The notes beneath the pieces were generated by a model. The model did no database searches. It was not told the DNA's origin and worked only from the letters and a program-made list of their open reading frames with translations. A stretch of 61,168 nucleotides of DNA from Nephromyces sp. MM_2019 (taxonomy: Eukaryota; Apicomplexa; Aconoidasida; Nephromycida). The DNA is taken from the NCBI GenBank assembly GCA_015657535.1, contig JADHZB010000554.1, positions 1 to 61,168 of the forward strand, in the 5' to 3' direction. Position numbers and translations under genes: made by a program. Position 1 is the stretch's first letter. Each line of letters starts with the position of its first letter. Positions 34,344 to 48,500 of this stretch are shown here, in pieces.

Positions 34344-36138
34344 TTAATTTTTTTTGTGATTCTTTATATACTTAAAATTCTTACATGCTGTTATGAAGTC
34401 TTCGTAGATCTTTACACAGCCAGGGTAATCGTTCATCATCCTTTCAGGGTGAAACTGAAGGTTAAGAAGATAGGTATTGATTTTGGTATATACAAAATTA
34501 TATAATATGTTGCGAAGTTGCTGAGAAGTAGAGTACAACGTATAATACTTTATATAGTTTAATTAAGGTTACCTGAAAAGCTGCACAGAATTTTCCCTTA
34601 TCAGGATTAAAAAGATTTGGGTCATAGTAAGCTTCAATTAACCCATCTGGTGATATAGCCATTGGAGAAAAGCAGGTGGCAAGAGATTTTACTCCTTGGT
34701 GGTGATAAGAGTTTACAGAAATTGTTCCTATTTTGGGGGGTGCGCCCTGGTCACTTCTGAGATACTTTTTTAATTTGGGATAGATGGTGCATTGCTTATA
34801 CTCAGATTCAAACCATTTTGACATTGGGGTATTCGGTAGGGCATAAATAGGGTGCCGATGGTTATCTGGTTATAACAAGAGCTAATCTATGATTGTGTTT
34901 TCTTAAGTGTATATTAATATCCTAACCATAATTATCGTAGTCAATATGGGATAAGGCATCTTCTACTTGGAGATTTATGTCATACCAGAGCTTGCCTCCA
35001 CATTTTACTGTAATGAATAATTTAATGAAAAAATAATTATAATTCTTTAAATTTTGTTGATTTTACACTAAGGTTTCAAATAAATATTAGGAAATAGATT
35101 CAACTGTGCTCACCATTCATTATTTGACATCCGCGGCATAACCCTGTGTAGATGGAGAGTGACATAAAATTTTTTATCAGTTAATAAATATCTTGGAATT
35201 GATAAGCTATAGCTTAAGTTGGTGGAAAATAAAAAAAACTTTACCCAAAAAAGGGACTTTCTCTTTTATACAATAGTCTAGCAACCTGTTAATAAGTAAA
35301 ATTTTTATGAAATCAAATTTAGTAGGAAATTTTAAAAAATCTAAAATTTGTTTGTTATGGATGTTGAGTCTTACTTCCATTCTAGTTCGTCTTTATTAAT
35401 ATCGGAAATAGTGTCACCAGCTAAAAGAAGAATCAAAGAATATCATTTAGAGTGAGTTTTATCAATACTTGAATTTCTTAACATACGGTGCTTTTTTTCA
35501 ATTGTGTTTATAGTTTCATCATCAAGTTTTTCACAATTCTCATATGGTTCATAATCGGTACCTATGGTTTCAATAGCGTAAATAAATAAAACTTTTATGA
35601 TTATTTTGAATAGATTCACCTAGATCTTCACCCTCAGCAATGATAAAACCATGGATAGGTAGATATTGATCGATGTTTTTCAAGGTGTATGGGGTTCTTG
35701 GGACTATAATCTGATGTTATTAAGAATTATATAATAGACTCAATACTTATTAGGTGTTTCATACTTACAGGAACACCACCATACTTCTGAATTAGGTCAA
35801 TATGATACTCGCCAATATAGTTAATATATTTATTCTTTCTCTCAGTGCGTCTGCATACTAATAGTATTTTAGGAGTTACATCTAGTGCGCTAAATTTAGC
35901 CTGAATTTAGAGGGTTTAATCAAAATAAAAACGAATTAAAAGCATGAATTGGTTGTACCTCTTCAAGAGGAACTTTTTTCGAGTATTTGTGTTTCAAGTT
36001 TTGTTTTAGAGGATATGGGTTTCTTTCTTTTGTCGTATTCTTCATTGTGATAACACGAGCCAACCATGGGGAAGATTGTGGATTCCACTGATTAGGTCCA
36101 GACAGCGATTTTGTGCTTTCTTGAATTGGTGGTTGCAT
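34344..36138 (-). CDS. Class I glutamine amidotransferase, gamma-Glu-GABA hydrolase (C26) type (10 exons)
   Basis: Minus-strand exons 36138-35959, 35900-35769, 35710-35620, 35561-35487, 35420-35375, 35285-35245, 35143-35114, 35007-34927, 34865-34573 and 34454-34344 give 359 residues. All junctions keep frame. The family hydrolyses gamma-glutamyl amides. The catalytic triad is visible: nucleophile Cys in GLCRGCQIMN (the 30-nt exon 7), and His-Glu in FHPERM of the last exon. Supporting blocks are EGEDLGTDYEPY, VPFLG, CGGKLWYDI and VNSYHHQGVKSLA followed by SPDGLIEAYYDP. The last two resemble plant GAT1_2.1-type enzymes very closely. The 60-residue N-terminal extension is basic and polar, with no clear targeting signal. 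The substrate is inferred. Expected to be cytosolic. Introns are short, 34-86 nt apart from a few, unlike the neighbouring repeat-filled introns. Confidence 0.93.
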
Positions 36139-38871
36139 GGTTTTTGTCTATTTTAGTAAAGCTTATTATTTGTAGTGCTGTATGTTGTATTGTTATATAT
36201 TAGTCGTATGTACATTTAAAAAATTCAATCAATTCCCTCAATTTTGTTGAATATTATTATTATTATTATTGTTGTTGTTTTGGTTTCTTTGGAATGGAAG
36301 AGGGTAAAAGGAGGTCTGAGTTTCGATGGCCATTTGTCCTGACATCTTGCTTTGAGTATTAGATGACCTATAAGAATTGAGAACTAGCCGGATAAAAGGC
36401 TGAAAGTGCGGAAGGAGATTAAAAGTTGATAAATTATATTTGTTTGGTGTGTGCACCTTTAACAATGAGGAAGTTAATGTTGGTTATTAGAGACAAAAAG
36501 TCTTCTTGGGGCAGCCTATATACTTTTATGCATTAATACTGTAATCTGTTTTAAGGTGGCTGAGTGTAATGGTTGAAATAACTCAAGTTCATAACTTTCT
36601 GAGACTGCTATATTAGAGGGTTGCCCTTGTGTAGGCTATAATTATTAAAAATTGTTGCTGATACAAGAGGGGGTTTGTGTGGTGGAAGATTTAAGTAGCT
36701 TCTCTTGTTAGTTTTATAATTAGTAATCTGTTTATGCTACTAAAGTGATTTTAGTGATAATTTCAAAGGGTGTGTAATAATAATTACTGAAACTTTTATA
36801 ATATTTGCTACCGAAATGTTATGGCTTTTGGAAATAGTTTATACTGTGCTTTTGTTTATTGCTATTTAAAAGATTTTCTAAGTGTTCAATTGAATATTGA
36901 AAATAATAATTATTAAATCAAATAATGTTTTTTAATGATTGTTTCTCAAAGTTGTAGTAACACTAATTTACCTTCTTAGAATTGAGTGAAATATGTATTT
37001 TTTGATTTAAAATAAACTCTGATCGAATGAGGCAAAATGAAGTTGCTCAAGGTATAAATACAACAAATTCAGCTGTTAAATAAAATGAGGAAATGTAAAT
37101 ATAATTTTCAAAAGGTTTTGTATCACCAAGGGCACCACCAGCTGATAGCTTAGTTTATCAACAGTTTAGATATGAGCATTAATCCAAGGGTAAGAGAGGA
37201 TGCATATGTTCATAATTTCTAAAGTAATTTTCATGCTTAAATGAAACTAGCTGCATGCTTAACACGCACATACACCAAATTGGATTTTCAAAAAGGTGAG
37301 AATTCACATCTTTAGCCTTTAGCCTTTCCACCATGCTAAATGTGACGCATGTGTTAGCAGTACTAGCCAGATAATTATTGTGTTGGTTTTAGAATTAATT
37401 TAGCTTGTTCAAGAGTTGTGCATACCATATTTAGCTTTTGAAATAATTTTAAACACGAGGGTCTTGGATTTAATCAAGTCATAATACACAGAATAAATGA
37501 ATGTAACTTATGATCCTATTTGCACCAACAATATTAAACTGAATATATCTATCTTACTCCTGATATTATTTTTAATATGCATTAAAATCAATATGTAAGA
37601 TTTAAAACATGAATTGGCATAAATGATATTCTTAATGAATCGGTCAAATTTATTATACAGCTTTGAACCAACGACAAATAAAAATAAACAATTAAAATAC
37701 GATGTTCTAGGAAGGAAAATGTATGATATGTAAATATTTTTGTAGATAATAGCTCTTAAAGATATGCACCATTTGTGTTAATAATTTTGCACTAATACAA
37801 ATTAGGCACAATCCACGTATTTAGAGTTGCTTTTAAGATGATTTACGAGCTCTTAACAAATTAGAGTAAAAAGTGAAGGATTTTCATTAAAGCACAAGTT
37901 AAAGCATCCCAAATCAGGATTTTAATATCCTTTATAACCTCGATTTACATTTTTTATATAAGTTTAAATTTCTCTTTCCAGGGTTTTTGTAATAAGCAAA
38001 ATTTGAATAGAACATGATCAATTTAACTTTCCATTCAATTTAAAATTCAACAATTTAAGAATCATCAGCACTTGAGAACATAACTCACTCGAATACTTAG
38101 CAACCTTATATAACAATTGCAAAATTTAATTGGCTTTAGCCGAAATAAAAACTTGGTACTGAGGACATAAAATCTTATAGTCTAATTTGCTTTATTTGGC
38201 AATTAAGCGAATTGGCACATATTTTCTGAAATTGAAATTAGGACAATTAAGATCATTGGATCGAGGAAAGTCTAGAAATTTCTAATATATCAAAGGCTTT
38301 AAAAGGTTTAAATATCTAAGCATCTCAATTTATTTTGATGTTATGATCATACTTTACTTTGAAAGTTTGATTGTTCAAAACCTCCCACATAAAACTCTTA
38401 ACGAACTTTAAAATAGGAACAATTATTATGTTCAGAATTTTTAAATAATTTCTTCATTAGCTTTATATCAGTATTCAAATTTGCTCTAGAGATGTGCCTT
38501 AAGTTACTTGAAATACACACGTACCTCAATTGACATGATGTGATAAAGTCAAATAGCTTGCGATTTTATTTAAATATGTTTTGTTGAGATCTCAATGTGG
38601 AATTAAAAGTTGATCAAATGTTTCCAAAACTATGTAGAAAGATGAATCTATTACAGAAAAATAGGATTCTTGTATTGCTTAAACAAAATTTTAAATAAGC
38701 TTTTAATTGTTCATAGCTAAACCTTTTATATTCTTGATATTAAGATTAGATCCAATTAAAATATCGTCAATTAGCCTAGGTTATACTTAAACGTGCTAGA
38801 AATAATTTGCAATTCTTCAGAGTTAATAGATTAAGAGCACAGCTAAATGGAACTAAGGTTGAGGGTATGAA
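36139..38871. other. Spacer between divergent genes
   Basis: Promoter region for the amidotransferase (-) and M8 protease (+). AT-rich, few simple repeats. A trinucleotide (ATT)n/(GTT)n run at 36251-36279 gives a poly-Asn open frame on the minus strand (36238-36465) that I do not believe. Nothing else recognised. Confidence 0.55.
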
Positions 38872-41800
38872 ATGAAAACTTTCCTGATTATGTTAGCTCT
38901 GAGTGGATCATTATTGCATTCCAAACAAGATTTTTGTGGCCATGACATTGTTATTAGAAGTTTGGATGATAAAATTACTTATCCAGAGAGCAACACGATT
39001 ACACCAGAAAGGGTTTTATATCCAATGAAGATTCATCCTGAAGGTGTAAGAAAATTAAGTACCAGGAACGCTCAGAACTTTGACCCGATAAGGATTTCAT
39101 TTTATTTAATAAAGAATAATGAAGTGAATGAGCAAATTTATTCGATACTAAAGGATGATATTTTGCCAACAATAGGTTCCCTATTGTCAGAGATTTTTAG
39201 TACTCAAAGACTAACATTCGATGCCTTGAAAATACCTAGGGCTTGTGTTCAAACTAAAGTAGTAGAGAGTAATCAACAAATTACTTGTATTGAGACTATA
39301 GAAACTGTTTGTGTATCGTCTAAGATACCAGATGAACACCATGATAGCTTGAAAATATGCAATCAGGATGGATGCCACACAATCCCTGCTGGGGATGGTA
39401 TCACAAAGGTTGATTTGGTGATATATGTAAACTTAGGAAGCAATCCTATCTGTACGGATAGTGTACTTGCTTTTGCAGGTAACTTAATATTTACTTATAT
39501 CTGCCTTAAAGTTTTCAACCTCCATAAAACTCTATATGACATAAGTGTTTGCATATTTACTCTACTTAATAAGACTGCGATTGTTTTCCAGGGCATTGCT
39601 TTTCGATTAATTATGGGAGACCAATAGTTGGTGGAGCTCATATCTGTCCTAATTCTTTTACTGATATTGAAACTGACCCTAACTTCGTAACAAAGGCATT
39701 ACTACATGAAATATTACATATATTTGGATTTAGTGCGCCAACATTCACAAAGTTTGTCGATGACAATGGTTATTACCACGAAACTACATCAAAGTGAGTT
39801 TCTATTTAGAATTACTAACCTAAACTATATAAGACGGTGGCTATACTTAATAGCAAGGTCTTGGAAACAACGAGAAATCCTCTTGGTAAAAGGATAAATT
39901 GGTTAAAAATGCCTTTTTCAAAGCAATTTGTCAAGGAGTTTACTAACTGTAGCTCTATTCACGGTATAGGAATCGAAAATCAAGGAGGGCCAGGCAAGTT
40001 TTGAAATCACTAAGATTAAACAACTTAACTCAATAAATTGAGCAATTCGGATTTTTTAAAAGGTACTGAAGGAAGTCACATCGAAAGCCTCTCTCAGTTT
40101 GAAGACCTAATGACATCTACTCTTGATAGCAAGAGTTCTCTCAGTAATTTTACATTATCTATATTTCGAGATTCAGGATGGTATGTTTTATCTTGATAAG
40201 CAACATGACTATTTTAGTATACTTAATCAATTTTTATCTGAAGGTATGCCATAAACTTCGAGAAAGCATCCAATCCACTTTGGTAGGTTGATTGCAGCCC
40301 AATTGAGATTTTAAATATTGAGCGTGCCTAACTTATTCAAGGGGTAACAAAGAGATTACAGAAAAGAGTTGTGATTTCGCCGGTACAAGTTGTTTCATAA
40401 ATGGAATAAACACAGAACCAAAGATCTTTTGTTCTGATCAAGGATTTCAATGTCATTATGTAATTAAAATTTATTCATGTGGGGTGTGTGCACACTGGTG
40501 GTTATGTGTATACAAGTATATGTAGTATTGGATTTGTGCGTGCTATCTGGATATTTTTGTTTTTAACCTTGGTGCATTTTTCTAATGATTATGCGTTGTA
40601 AGTATTCGTGTTGGGAAAATATATATAGTGTATACATATATAACGTGAGTGTATCATTGTGTTTAAACTGATGTGTATGTGTTTGAAGGTGTGAATAGCA
40701 CACTGCAGGAAAGATTTGTAATTTGTCAATACTTTAAAATTAAGGCTTTAAAAACAAATTTGTGTTGCAGAGTTTAAGTAAGATTGTTAACTGCGATATT
40801 CAAATATACCAACAACTCCCAGAATGGGGTAAGTATTTTGGAAATATATTGAAGGCCGGGACCCATCCATTCCTTGATTATTGTCCAACACTAACGAGAA
40901 ATATTGTTGCTAATGGTCAAATACTTTCATGTGATAAGTTAGTTAGATTTCCTTAGTAGTTAAAAAGCAAAAAAAAATTGAACCTCTGAATTATAATTAT
41001 TTTAGCGAGAACGTTCGAGTAAATGATAGAAATGGCGCAATTTTTTCTAAATCATCCAAGTGTGTTTAAAATTATTTATTTCATTGCTTAACGAGTTATG
41101 GACTAGAAATTGCATACTCACTATTAGTTTTACACATAATTAACTTTGCTTTGAATTAATGAGCAGTGTTAAAAATCTATTAATCTGTGTATATTTGTGT
41201 AGATAATTTTTAATTTATATATATAGTAGGTTTACATAAGTATTTATTTTTACATTAAATATAAAATACATGCTTTTAGATGCATAAGAACAAGTATTTC
41301 AGAGACTTATGAGAGCAAGTCTGATGAAGGTGAAATGCTTAATAAGTAGTTTAGTGGCTTTTATTTAACACTCAAACGCTTAAACGTATACGTATCCGTA
41401 TAGCATGTATAATTGACGCTTACATATAGATGTACATTATGTAAATTGTTTGTTTTTAACAGTTACATGCTATCAATCTAGATGTAATCCTGTTGATCCT
41501 CAAAATATTTTCTTGGGTGTGTGGGAATCAATTGATATAATTTTAATGAGCTCTGAAGGAATCCTAAGTTCGGTACACACACTTTGTTTATTATCATAAA
41601 CATGTATAGTTAAATGTCTATAATTACAAAAGTTGCACATTTAGCAATAATATTTATTGTTTGATCAGAAATTGTGTGAAATTACTTTTAAACTTCACTA
41701 GGACACAACTTTAAAAGCATTATTAAAATATAAAATTGTTAAAAAATTTTTAAAAATTGAATAGATACAATGTTTAATATGCCAAAACTAGGTGAGATGT

Positions 41801-43455
41801 TCAAAAGATGAGGAAAAAGTAAGAAAATCAGCTGTAGGGTTTCATGGCACATTGGAGTGCCCAAAGGTTATTTATACATTATTATATTTGGGGTGTAAAA
41901 CATTTAAACATTTGGTACAAGATTAGATATATCAAAGATATATAATTATTCAATTTTGTGTAAAAACTTGTAGTACTTGCAAAACAAAATAGATACTTTA
42001 TTTGTTATTACTTTGTTTTTATATTTCCCACATAACTTTTGACGTATTAATGTAAATTTAAAACAAAATGAATTTCAGGTAAATGTTGCATGTTGGAATC
42101 AGCCATGTCAAAATGAAGGAACACCAAAAAATCATATGTATACATTTTACATATTATACAAAAAATATATATATGAAAATATGTATTTGCATCTCACACA
42201 CTTGTAGTAAATGCGAAATTTATAATGAGTTAGCAACAACACTAAAAATTATATACAAAACCTAGGTGTCAATGTCCCGTTGGCTTCATAGGCCTATACT
42301 GTGAGATTAAAGATACACATGCAAACCGTCAATTGTATGTAAATAATCTACATTTTGGTGACTTAAACCAACTTACACTCATAGGTTATAATATATAAAA
42401 GTTAAAAATATAATCCTCATCTTTCATATTTGTTTATTTTTGCAAAATTAAAAAAGTTGGTAGGAATTACAGCATCCCAACATCTATAAATGGACCTGAG
42501 GCAAATTTTAACCAAATTAGGTACTAAAATTTGGAATCTAATTTTAATATAAATTTTCAATATTCGAACTTCATTAATAAGTAAATATTAAATTATAAAG
42601 GACTGCAAGTTTGTAAAATTTTTCAAAAGAGCCAAAATATCCCTTTTTTATTTTTAGTGCACTACCCCCAGGTCTTTCATTAAGTGAAAATGGTACTATT
42701 TTTGGAATACCTCAAGCTGAAAGTAAAATTGCTTCTAACTATTTGTTTACCAAAGCTTACATGCACATTCTATAATCTTACATACAGTCTCTACTCACTG
42801 ACACATAAAACTAGACACCCTTGCATGTTAGGTTCTTACAAAAACGACATCTTCATATAAACTACATCCTCTCAAAACTCAAATCCTCATATGTAAATAC
42901 ACACTTGCTGTTTATCCTCACATATATACTAGACCAATAAAATACACAAATATAAAAATATTGTATATCTATATTTATATTCCTTCAGGTGATTGTATAC
43001 CTTATACAATTTCAGCAATTAACAAAGCTAATAAAACAGATGAAACAAGGGCTACTATATTCCTACGTATAACTAAAAGCGCAACAATTCCATCAAATTC
43101 ACTTGAGTATTGTTCAAAATTGTTATATGAATTTCAACCCTATCAATCAAATCGTCTAATCGAAGAGATCACTGAAGTTGATTTTATGAATAGGATTTAT
43201 AAATCATGGGAAAATATAAATGGTGATCCAAGAACTCGGAGTTGGAAATATTATGATGTTTATGAATTAGTTCAAGCAAACCCCAAACCTCCAGTAGTTG
43301 ATGATGTGAAAGTGGAACCACAGAATTGGAGGTTTATCATTACTATTTTAATGGGAGTAATCGTATTTACAGCATTACTCTCTATTGTATTGCTTTACAT
43401 ACGTTCTGGCTTAAGGAGTAATAGACATCTAAATCAACCTATATTGGGTATATAA
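38872..43455 (+). CDS. Leishmanolysin-family (M8) surface zinc protease with EGF and Ig-like modules (16 exons)
   Basis: Predicted 798-residue type I membrane metalloprotease. Exons: 38872-39478, 39592-39793, 39854-39993, 40063-40180, 40244-40282, 40342-40459, 40771-40937, 41006-41059, 41280-41329, 41463-41572, 41792-41866, 42079-42137, 42266-42334, 42464-42520, 42658-42722, 42989-43455. A signal peptide (1-17) precedes the propeptide. Zinc site HEILH (241-245), third ligand His322 in GTEGSHIES and Met-turn DLM (333) follow the M8 pattern, as does GIGIENQGGPG. After the Cys-rich M8 C-domain comes one EGF module (C565, C570, C581, C583, C592; CQCPVGFIGLYC), then an Ig-like module with ALPPGLSLSENGTIFGIP, then a membrane span (about 759-781) and a short basic tail. 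Intron 3 uses a GC donor. Likely roles are surface or extracellular protein cleavage. A full catalytic set suggests an active enzyme. Confidence 0.93.
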
Positions 43456-44538
43456 GTTTTTTTCTTATTAATTTTTTTTTGGTAGATTACTTGGTGTTTT
43501 AACATCTTCTATTCAGTTGGATACACAACAAGAATTTTGAGCTTGTGTGTGATTTTTAGAAACAATCGAATATATATTAATGCAAAAGTGAATATATATT
43601 ACTTTATTATCAAACATTCCTACAGTGTATGTTGTATTTATATATTATCATGTTTGTCTAGATGTATGTCGTGTGCAAGCATTGTTTATACTATGTATAC
43701 CTAGAATATCTGACATTATATAGTATTTAAATTTTGTTATGTTACATATTTAGAGGGTGACTGTGCATGATTTTTCATAAACATAAGAAATGCTGCTGTG
43801 TGTGTGTGTTAGGACTATATGTGTGTGAAAGTAAACATAGATGATTATATATATATATATATACATATATGTACATGTTTGATAAAATAATTATATTAGT
43901 ATAAAATTTAGGATTTCTACTAAATTTAGCTAAAGTTAAATTTATGATAACAATAAAGTAGCACTCCAATATATTAAATTTAATACTTGTGTGTGTATAT
44001 ATCTCACAAATGATAAATTTTTCATATAAACTATTGAGATTTGAATAAGGATCTCCAAATATGTAGAAATAGTCATTATGGATATAGCATTAAATTTATT
44101 GTTTTAATGATGCGTCATATTAAAAAAAATAAATATATTAAAATTTCTACACACACGCTAAGATTATGATTATTATGATTTGAGTCTTGAATGTTGATAT
44201 TTTCCCAACAAAAATTTACACATTTTGAAAGTTATAAACCATTAGAACCATTAAACTAATTTAGGAAAATTTGAATTATTTTTATTTCAGATAACATAGC
44301 TATATCCAACCGAATTTAAGAACTCTACAAATATACACACGCAATTTAATTTTCAAAGTAACATACTTCTTACTGCATCTTATACACACCTGATTACATT
44401 TTTTTACACACGTCTCACTATATCCATGCCCATCTCACTATATCTATATACATCTAAATCCATTTAAAGCAATATAAAACTATACACACATTGAGGTGTT
44501 TCATATACATTTCTTTTATATCCCCAGCTTACGCTAAT
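43456..44538. other. Spacer before the SAS-6 gene
   Basis: AT-rich with a short TA run at 43846-43863. A CA-containing stretch lies at 44330-44500. A TTTTATATCCCCAG acceptor-like site at 44513-44526 could end a 5' non-coding intron of the SAS-6 gene. Confidence 0.5.
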
Positions 44539-45323
44539 ATGGAGCATTTAATACGACTAGATGAAAATTTTGAAGCAACAAATTACACCAATTTTGATTT
44601 ATCAGAAATAGGCGAATTTAACAAAAAGCCTAAATCATGGGATATGGAAGAAATTTTAAGTTTTTCAAAATTAGAAGGTGGAAAATTGTCGAAAATAATT
44701 CGAAAAATCCCCACAAAAATTTTTAATGGTCACCAATATATTTCCGAACGTATTTTAACTATACACATTGCTAGTACATTGAATTCGTATCAAAAGTCTG
44801 AAAAGGTTTGTCTATAAATGTGTGTGTGTAAATGTGAGTGATATGCGTGTTTAAGTGTTTCAGTTAGTATGTGATTGTTTTGGTATTTGTGATTGTAAAT
44901 CTCAATGTGTGTAGGCATAGGTCTAGATGTGTGTAAGTGTAGATGTGTATAAAGGTATATGTGTGTGTGGGTTTGGATGAATGTGGATTTGGATGTATGT
45001 GGTTATGGATTTTTGTAAATGTATGTTGGGCTGAATATGTGTGTATATGCGTGTGGATTTCTATGTCTGTGTGTGTATATGTGCTTGAATTCATTTGTAT
45101 GTTTGAAATAGGATTATAATTTTTAGTAAAATTTAGTTTACCCATCTAAATATGTGTATTTAAAATTCTCGAAATGTAAATATATTGTACTTTTATATAT
45201 AAAAGATATAAAGCCTATATAATGGGGATGTTTACAAGGATATATATGTTTCAGTTAAATTATTTCAATGTGAAAGATGTGACTGAAATTTTTATTAGTC
45301 TTGTAGATGTAACTATATTAAAC

Positions 45324-45361
<38 letters not shown>

Positions 45362-45466
45362 ACACATATCTACATACACATACACAGACATATATATATA
45401 TATATATACATCAGTCTTTTATGAAAGACTATTTGGTCAGGTTGTAAATAAATTTGTATGCAAACG

Positions 45467-45500
<34 letters not shown>

Positions 45501-45515
45501 GACAAGTACAACAAC

Positions 45516-45546
<31 letters not shown>

Positions 45547-48500
45547 GTGTGTGTTTCGTAAGAAACTTTACATCCAGTTAACAGATGATGCTGACCCTTT
45601 TTTTCATTATTTTTGCTTCATTGATAATACTGAGTTTAATTTTATGAAAAATGATCAAAGACTTTTGGTTAATTTCAACGATTTTCCCTCACAATTACTT
45701 AAACTTATTTCGGCCTCGGGTGAGCCAAGAGATACAAATAGTTCACTCTGGTAAGCCACACACACTACACACCCACACACACTCACACATACCAATACAC
45801 ATACATACAACACACAAGCACAAAACACAGCAAACATTACTCACAAACACATCACACAAACCAACAAAACCTACACCCACTGCACACCCACAATACACAT
45901 AATCACACACATAATCACACACACAAACACACACACAAACACACCAATATCTTTTAACAGTTTATCAGCAAATTTGATATCGAAAGATACACAAACACCC
46001 AATGAATTTCACAATCACCCAAATTCAAACAAAATTTCACTATTAAATTTTGTTGAGACTAATCAATTCAAAGAAATTACACACTTATTTATTAAGATGA
46101 TAAGGGGAGATGGAAGTGTGCTCAGAGTTTATCTTGCCAAACAAATTGAATATTATAAAGTGTGTGTGTGTAGGCAAAGGGAGTTGGAATGGATAATATG
46201 TGTGTGTGTGTGTGTGTGAGTACATTTGTAAATGTGTGTGTGTGTGTTTTTGTATTTGTATATATATATATATGCATGTTTGTGTCTTCGTGAGTTTGTG
46301 TTTTTGTGCATGTGTGTGTATGTATGTTTGTGTATATGTATGTGTTTGTGTATACATGTGTTTGCAGAGGGGGCAAGGGTATGTATATGGGACTTTGTTT
46401 ACTTTTAATGTGTGTATATATATATATATTAGAAACGATCGTTGCATAACTGTGTGTGAACTTTATGAAAGGTGATATTGTAAACCTCACAAGTGTGTGT
46501 GTGTGTAAGCAAATGGGTGGGGTGAATTTATATTAATCATACCTCTGTTGAGTACACTCATCTATATCTCTAAAAAAAATTATATTTGGCGATTATTCAA
46601 ATCGCACACACTCACCTACCTATATATAATGAGTAATCAAATTTAAACTAAAAATGAAACCCACACACCCACCCCCTCACCCCCCCCACACACATACACA
46701 AACACGCAAAGGCAAACACACATACCAATCGATATTTTTTGGCAGAATTTATCAGACAAATATATATCAGATTTAAATACACAAAAGGAGGTATCAAATG
46801 ATTATCTTGATAAACTCCAATCAAAACAAAGAGAAAATGATGAATTAAAAGAATTGTGGTATATACACATATTAAATTTCATCTCAATTTTAATCCTATT
46901 ACACATCTAACTGACGCCTAGTAAACACTTTATACGCATATATTTTTCACAACATTAAATACATGCTCATACACGCTTGTTTTTACACACTTAATTCCGT
47001 ACTCTTATTTATACATACTTATTTTTGCACACTTGTTTTTTACACTTTTTTTTACGCATATTTTCACACACACACTATGAATTTTATTATTTAAATAGTA
47101 AGGAAAATGAAAGAGCCTATTTAGAACTAGAAAGAGAAAAAAGTAAACAAGTGGACGAACGTTTTAAATTATTAAACGAGGTAAAATATTTCATAGAAAT
47201 CGTTGAAAATGTGAAATTTGGATGAAAATTGATTTATTGAGTCTGTGACATATATCTATGTGAATTTGTGTATATGTTTTTCTTTATGTGGGTCTGTATG
47301 TATATATTTGTATTATTTAACACTGTGTGTCACATATATATGTGTATGTTTTACTTACTAATGTATTATATATATATATATATGTGCGCTATTTAATGAT
47401 ATGTGTGTATGATATATATGAGTACATTAGCTACGAACGTGTCTAGTACCTTCTAATATGTATTTGTTTACAACTGTAAAAGTATTATATTCGTATGAAA
47501 CTATTCATGAAAAAAATGTGTGCAATATCTATACATATGTTTATGAAATTAATGTGTGTACTTATTAGGAAATTAATTATCAAGCTTCAATGTTACTTAA
47601 AAAATTGAGCTTAGCACAATCCAACTATTATGCTTCAGAGAAATCTTTATCAGCTCTAAGAGAAATTTACAAACAACTATTGTACGTTTTGAACTTCTAC
47701 ACATAGATTCACATGTACATACACACACTCATATTATATATATATATATTTTTATTTTATATACAAAAAGACCATCAAGCATACACACACAATTACTCAA
47801 ATAAAAGTTAGATAAACGTATTCACATATATATTCATCACACAACATTTATATATTATATTAGCCATATATACAATCACACACTGCACACTATACACACC
47901 TTACTTGCATATACTATACATTTTTATAATTTACATATATTCACATAACACAGAACACACATATTTGCACACCACAACACATTACACACATTTATATATC
48001 ACACATCTATTACACACTTATATCTATTATATACCTCTATTAAACACCTCTAATTATTACACACTTAAATTTTACACACTCCAACCTATCACACACATAT
48101 ATATTGCACACACTCCTCATATACTTCCTACACACATCACACACTACACACAATCCTCATATAATTCCTACACACACAACACATTGCACACACATACTTT
48201 TATTAGGCAAACCTCAGACCATAAACAACAAACTTTGGAATTAGAAATCAAAGAAAAATCATCAGAAATTGTTGAACAATCAAAATTGGTATATAAATAT
48301 TTTATTACTGACATATAAATATTCTTAATAATGTGTAATTTGTTTGTAGATTGTGTGTTAGATTTTGTGCAGGTTGTGTATAGGTTGTATGTAGATTGTG
48401 TGTAACTTATACATATTTTAATTTTAAATTGAGTGTAAGTTGTTTGTAAATTGTGTATAAATTAATTGTAATCTGTGTGTAATTTATTTATGTGCAACTC

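Noticed and set aside
34308..34505. Plus-strand 65-codon open frame
   Set aside because: It is antisense to the last exon of the amidotransferase, which carries the conserved FHPE motif.
36238..36465. Minus-strand 75-codon frame ending in poly-Asn, a possible upstream exon of the amidotransferase
   Set aside because: It has no recognisable motif, the Asn run is a trinucleotide repeat, and the amidotransferase already has a good ATG at 36138.
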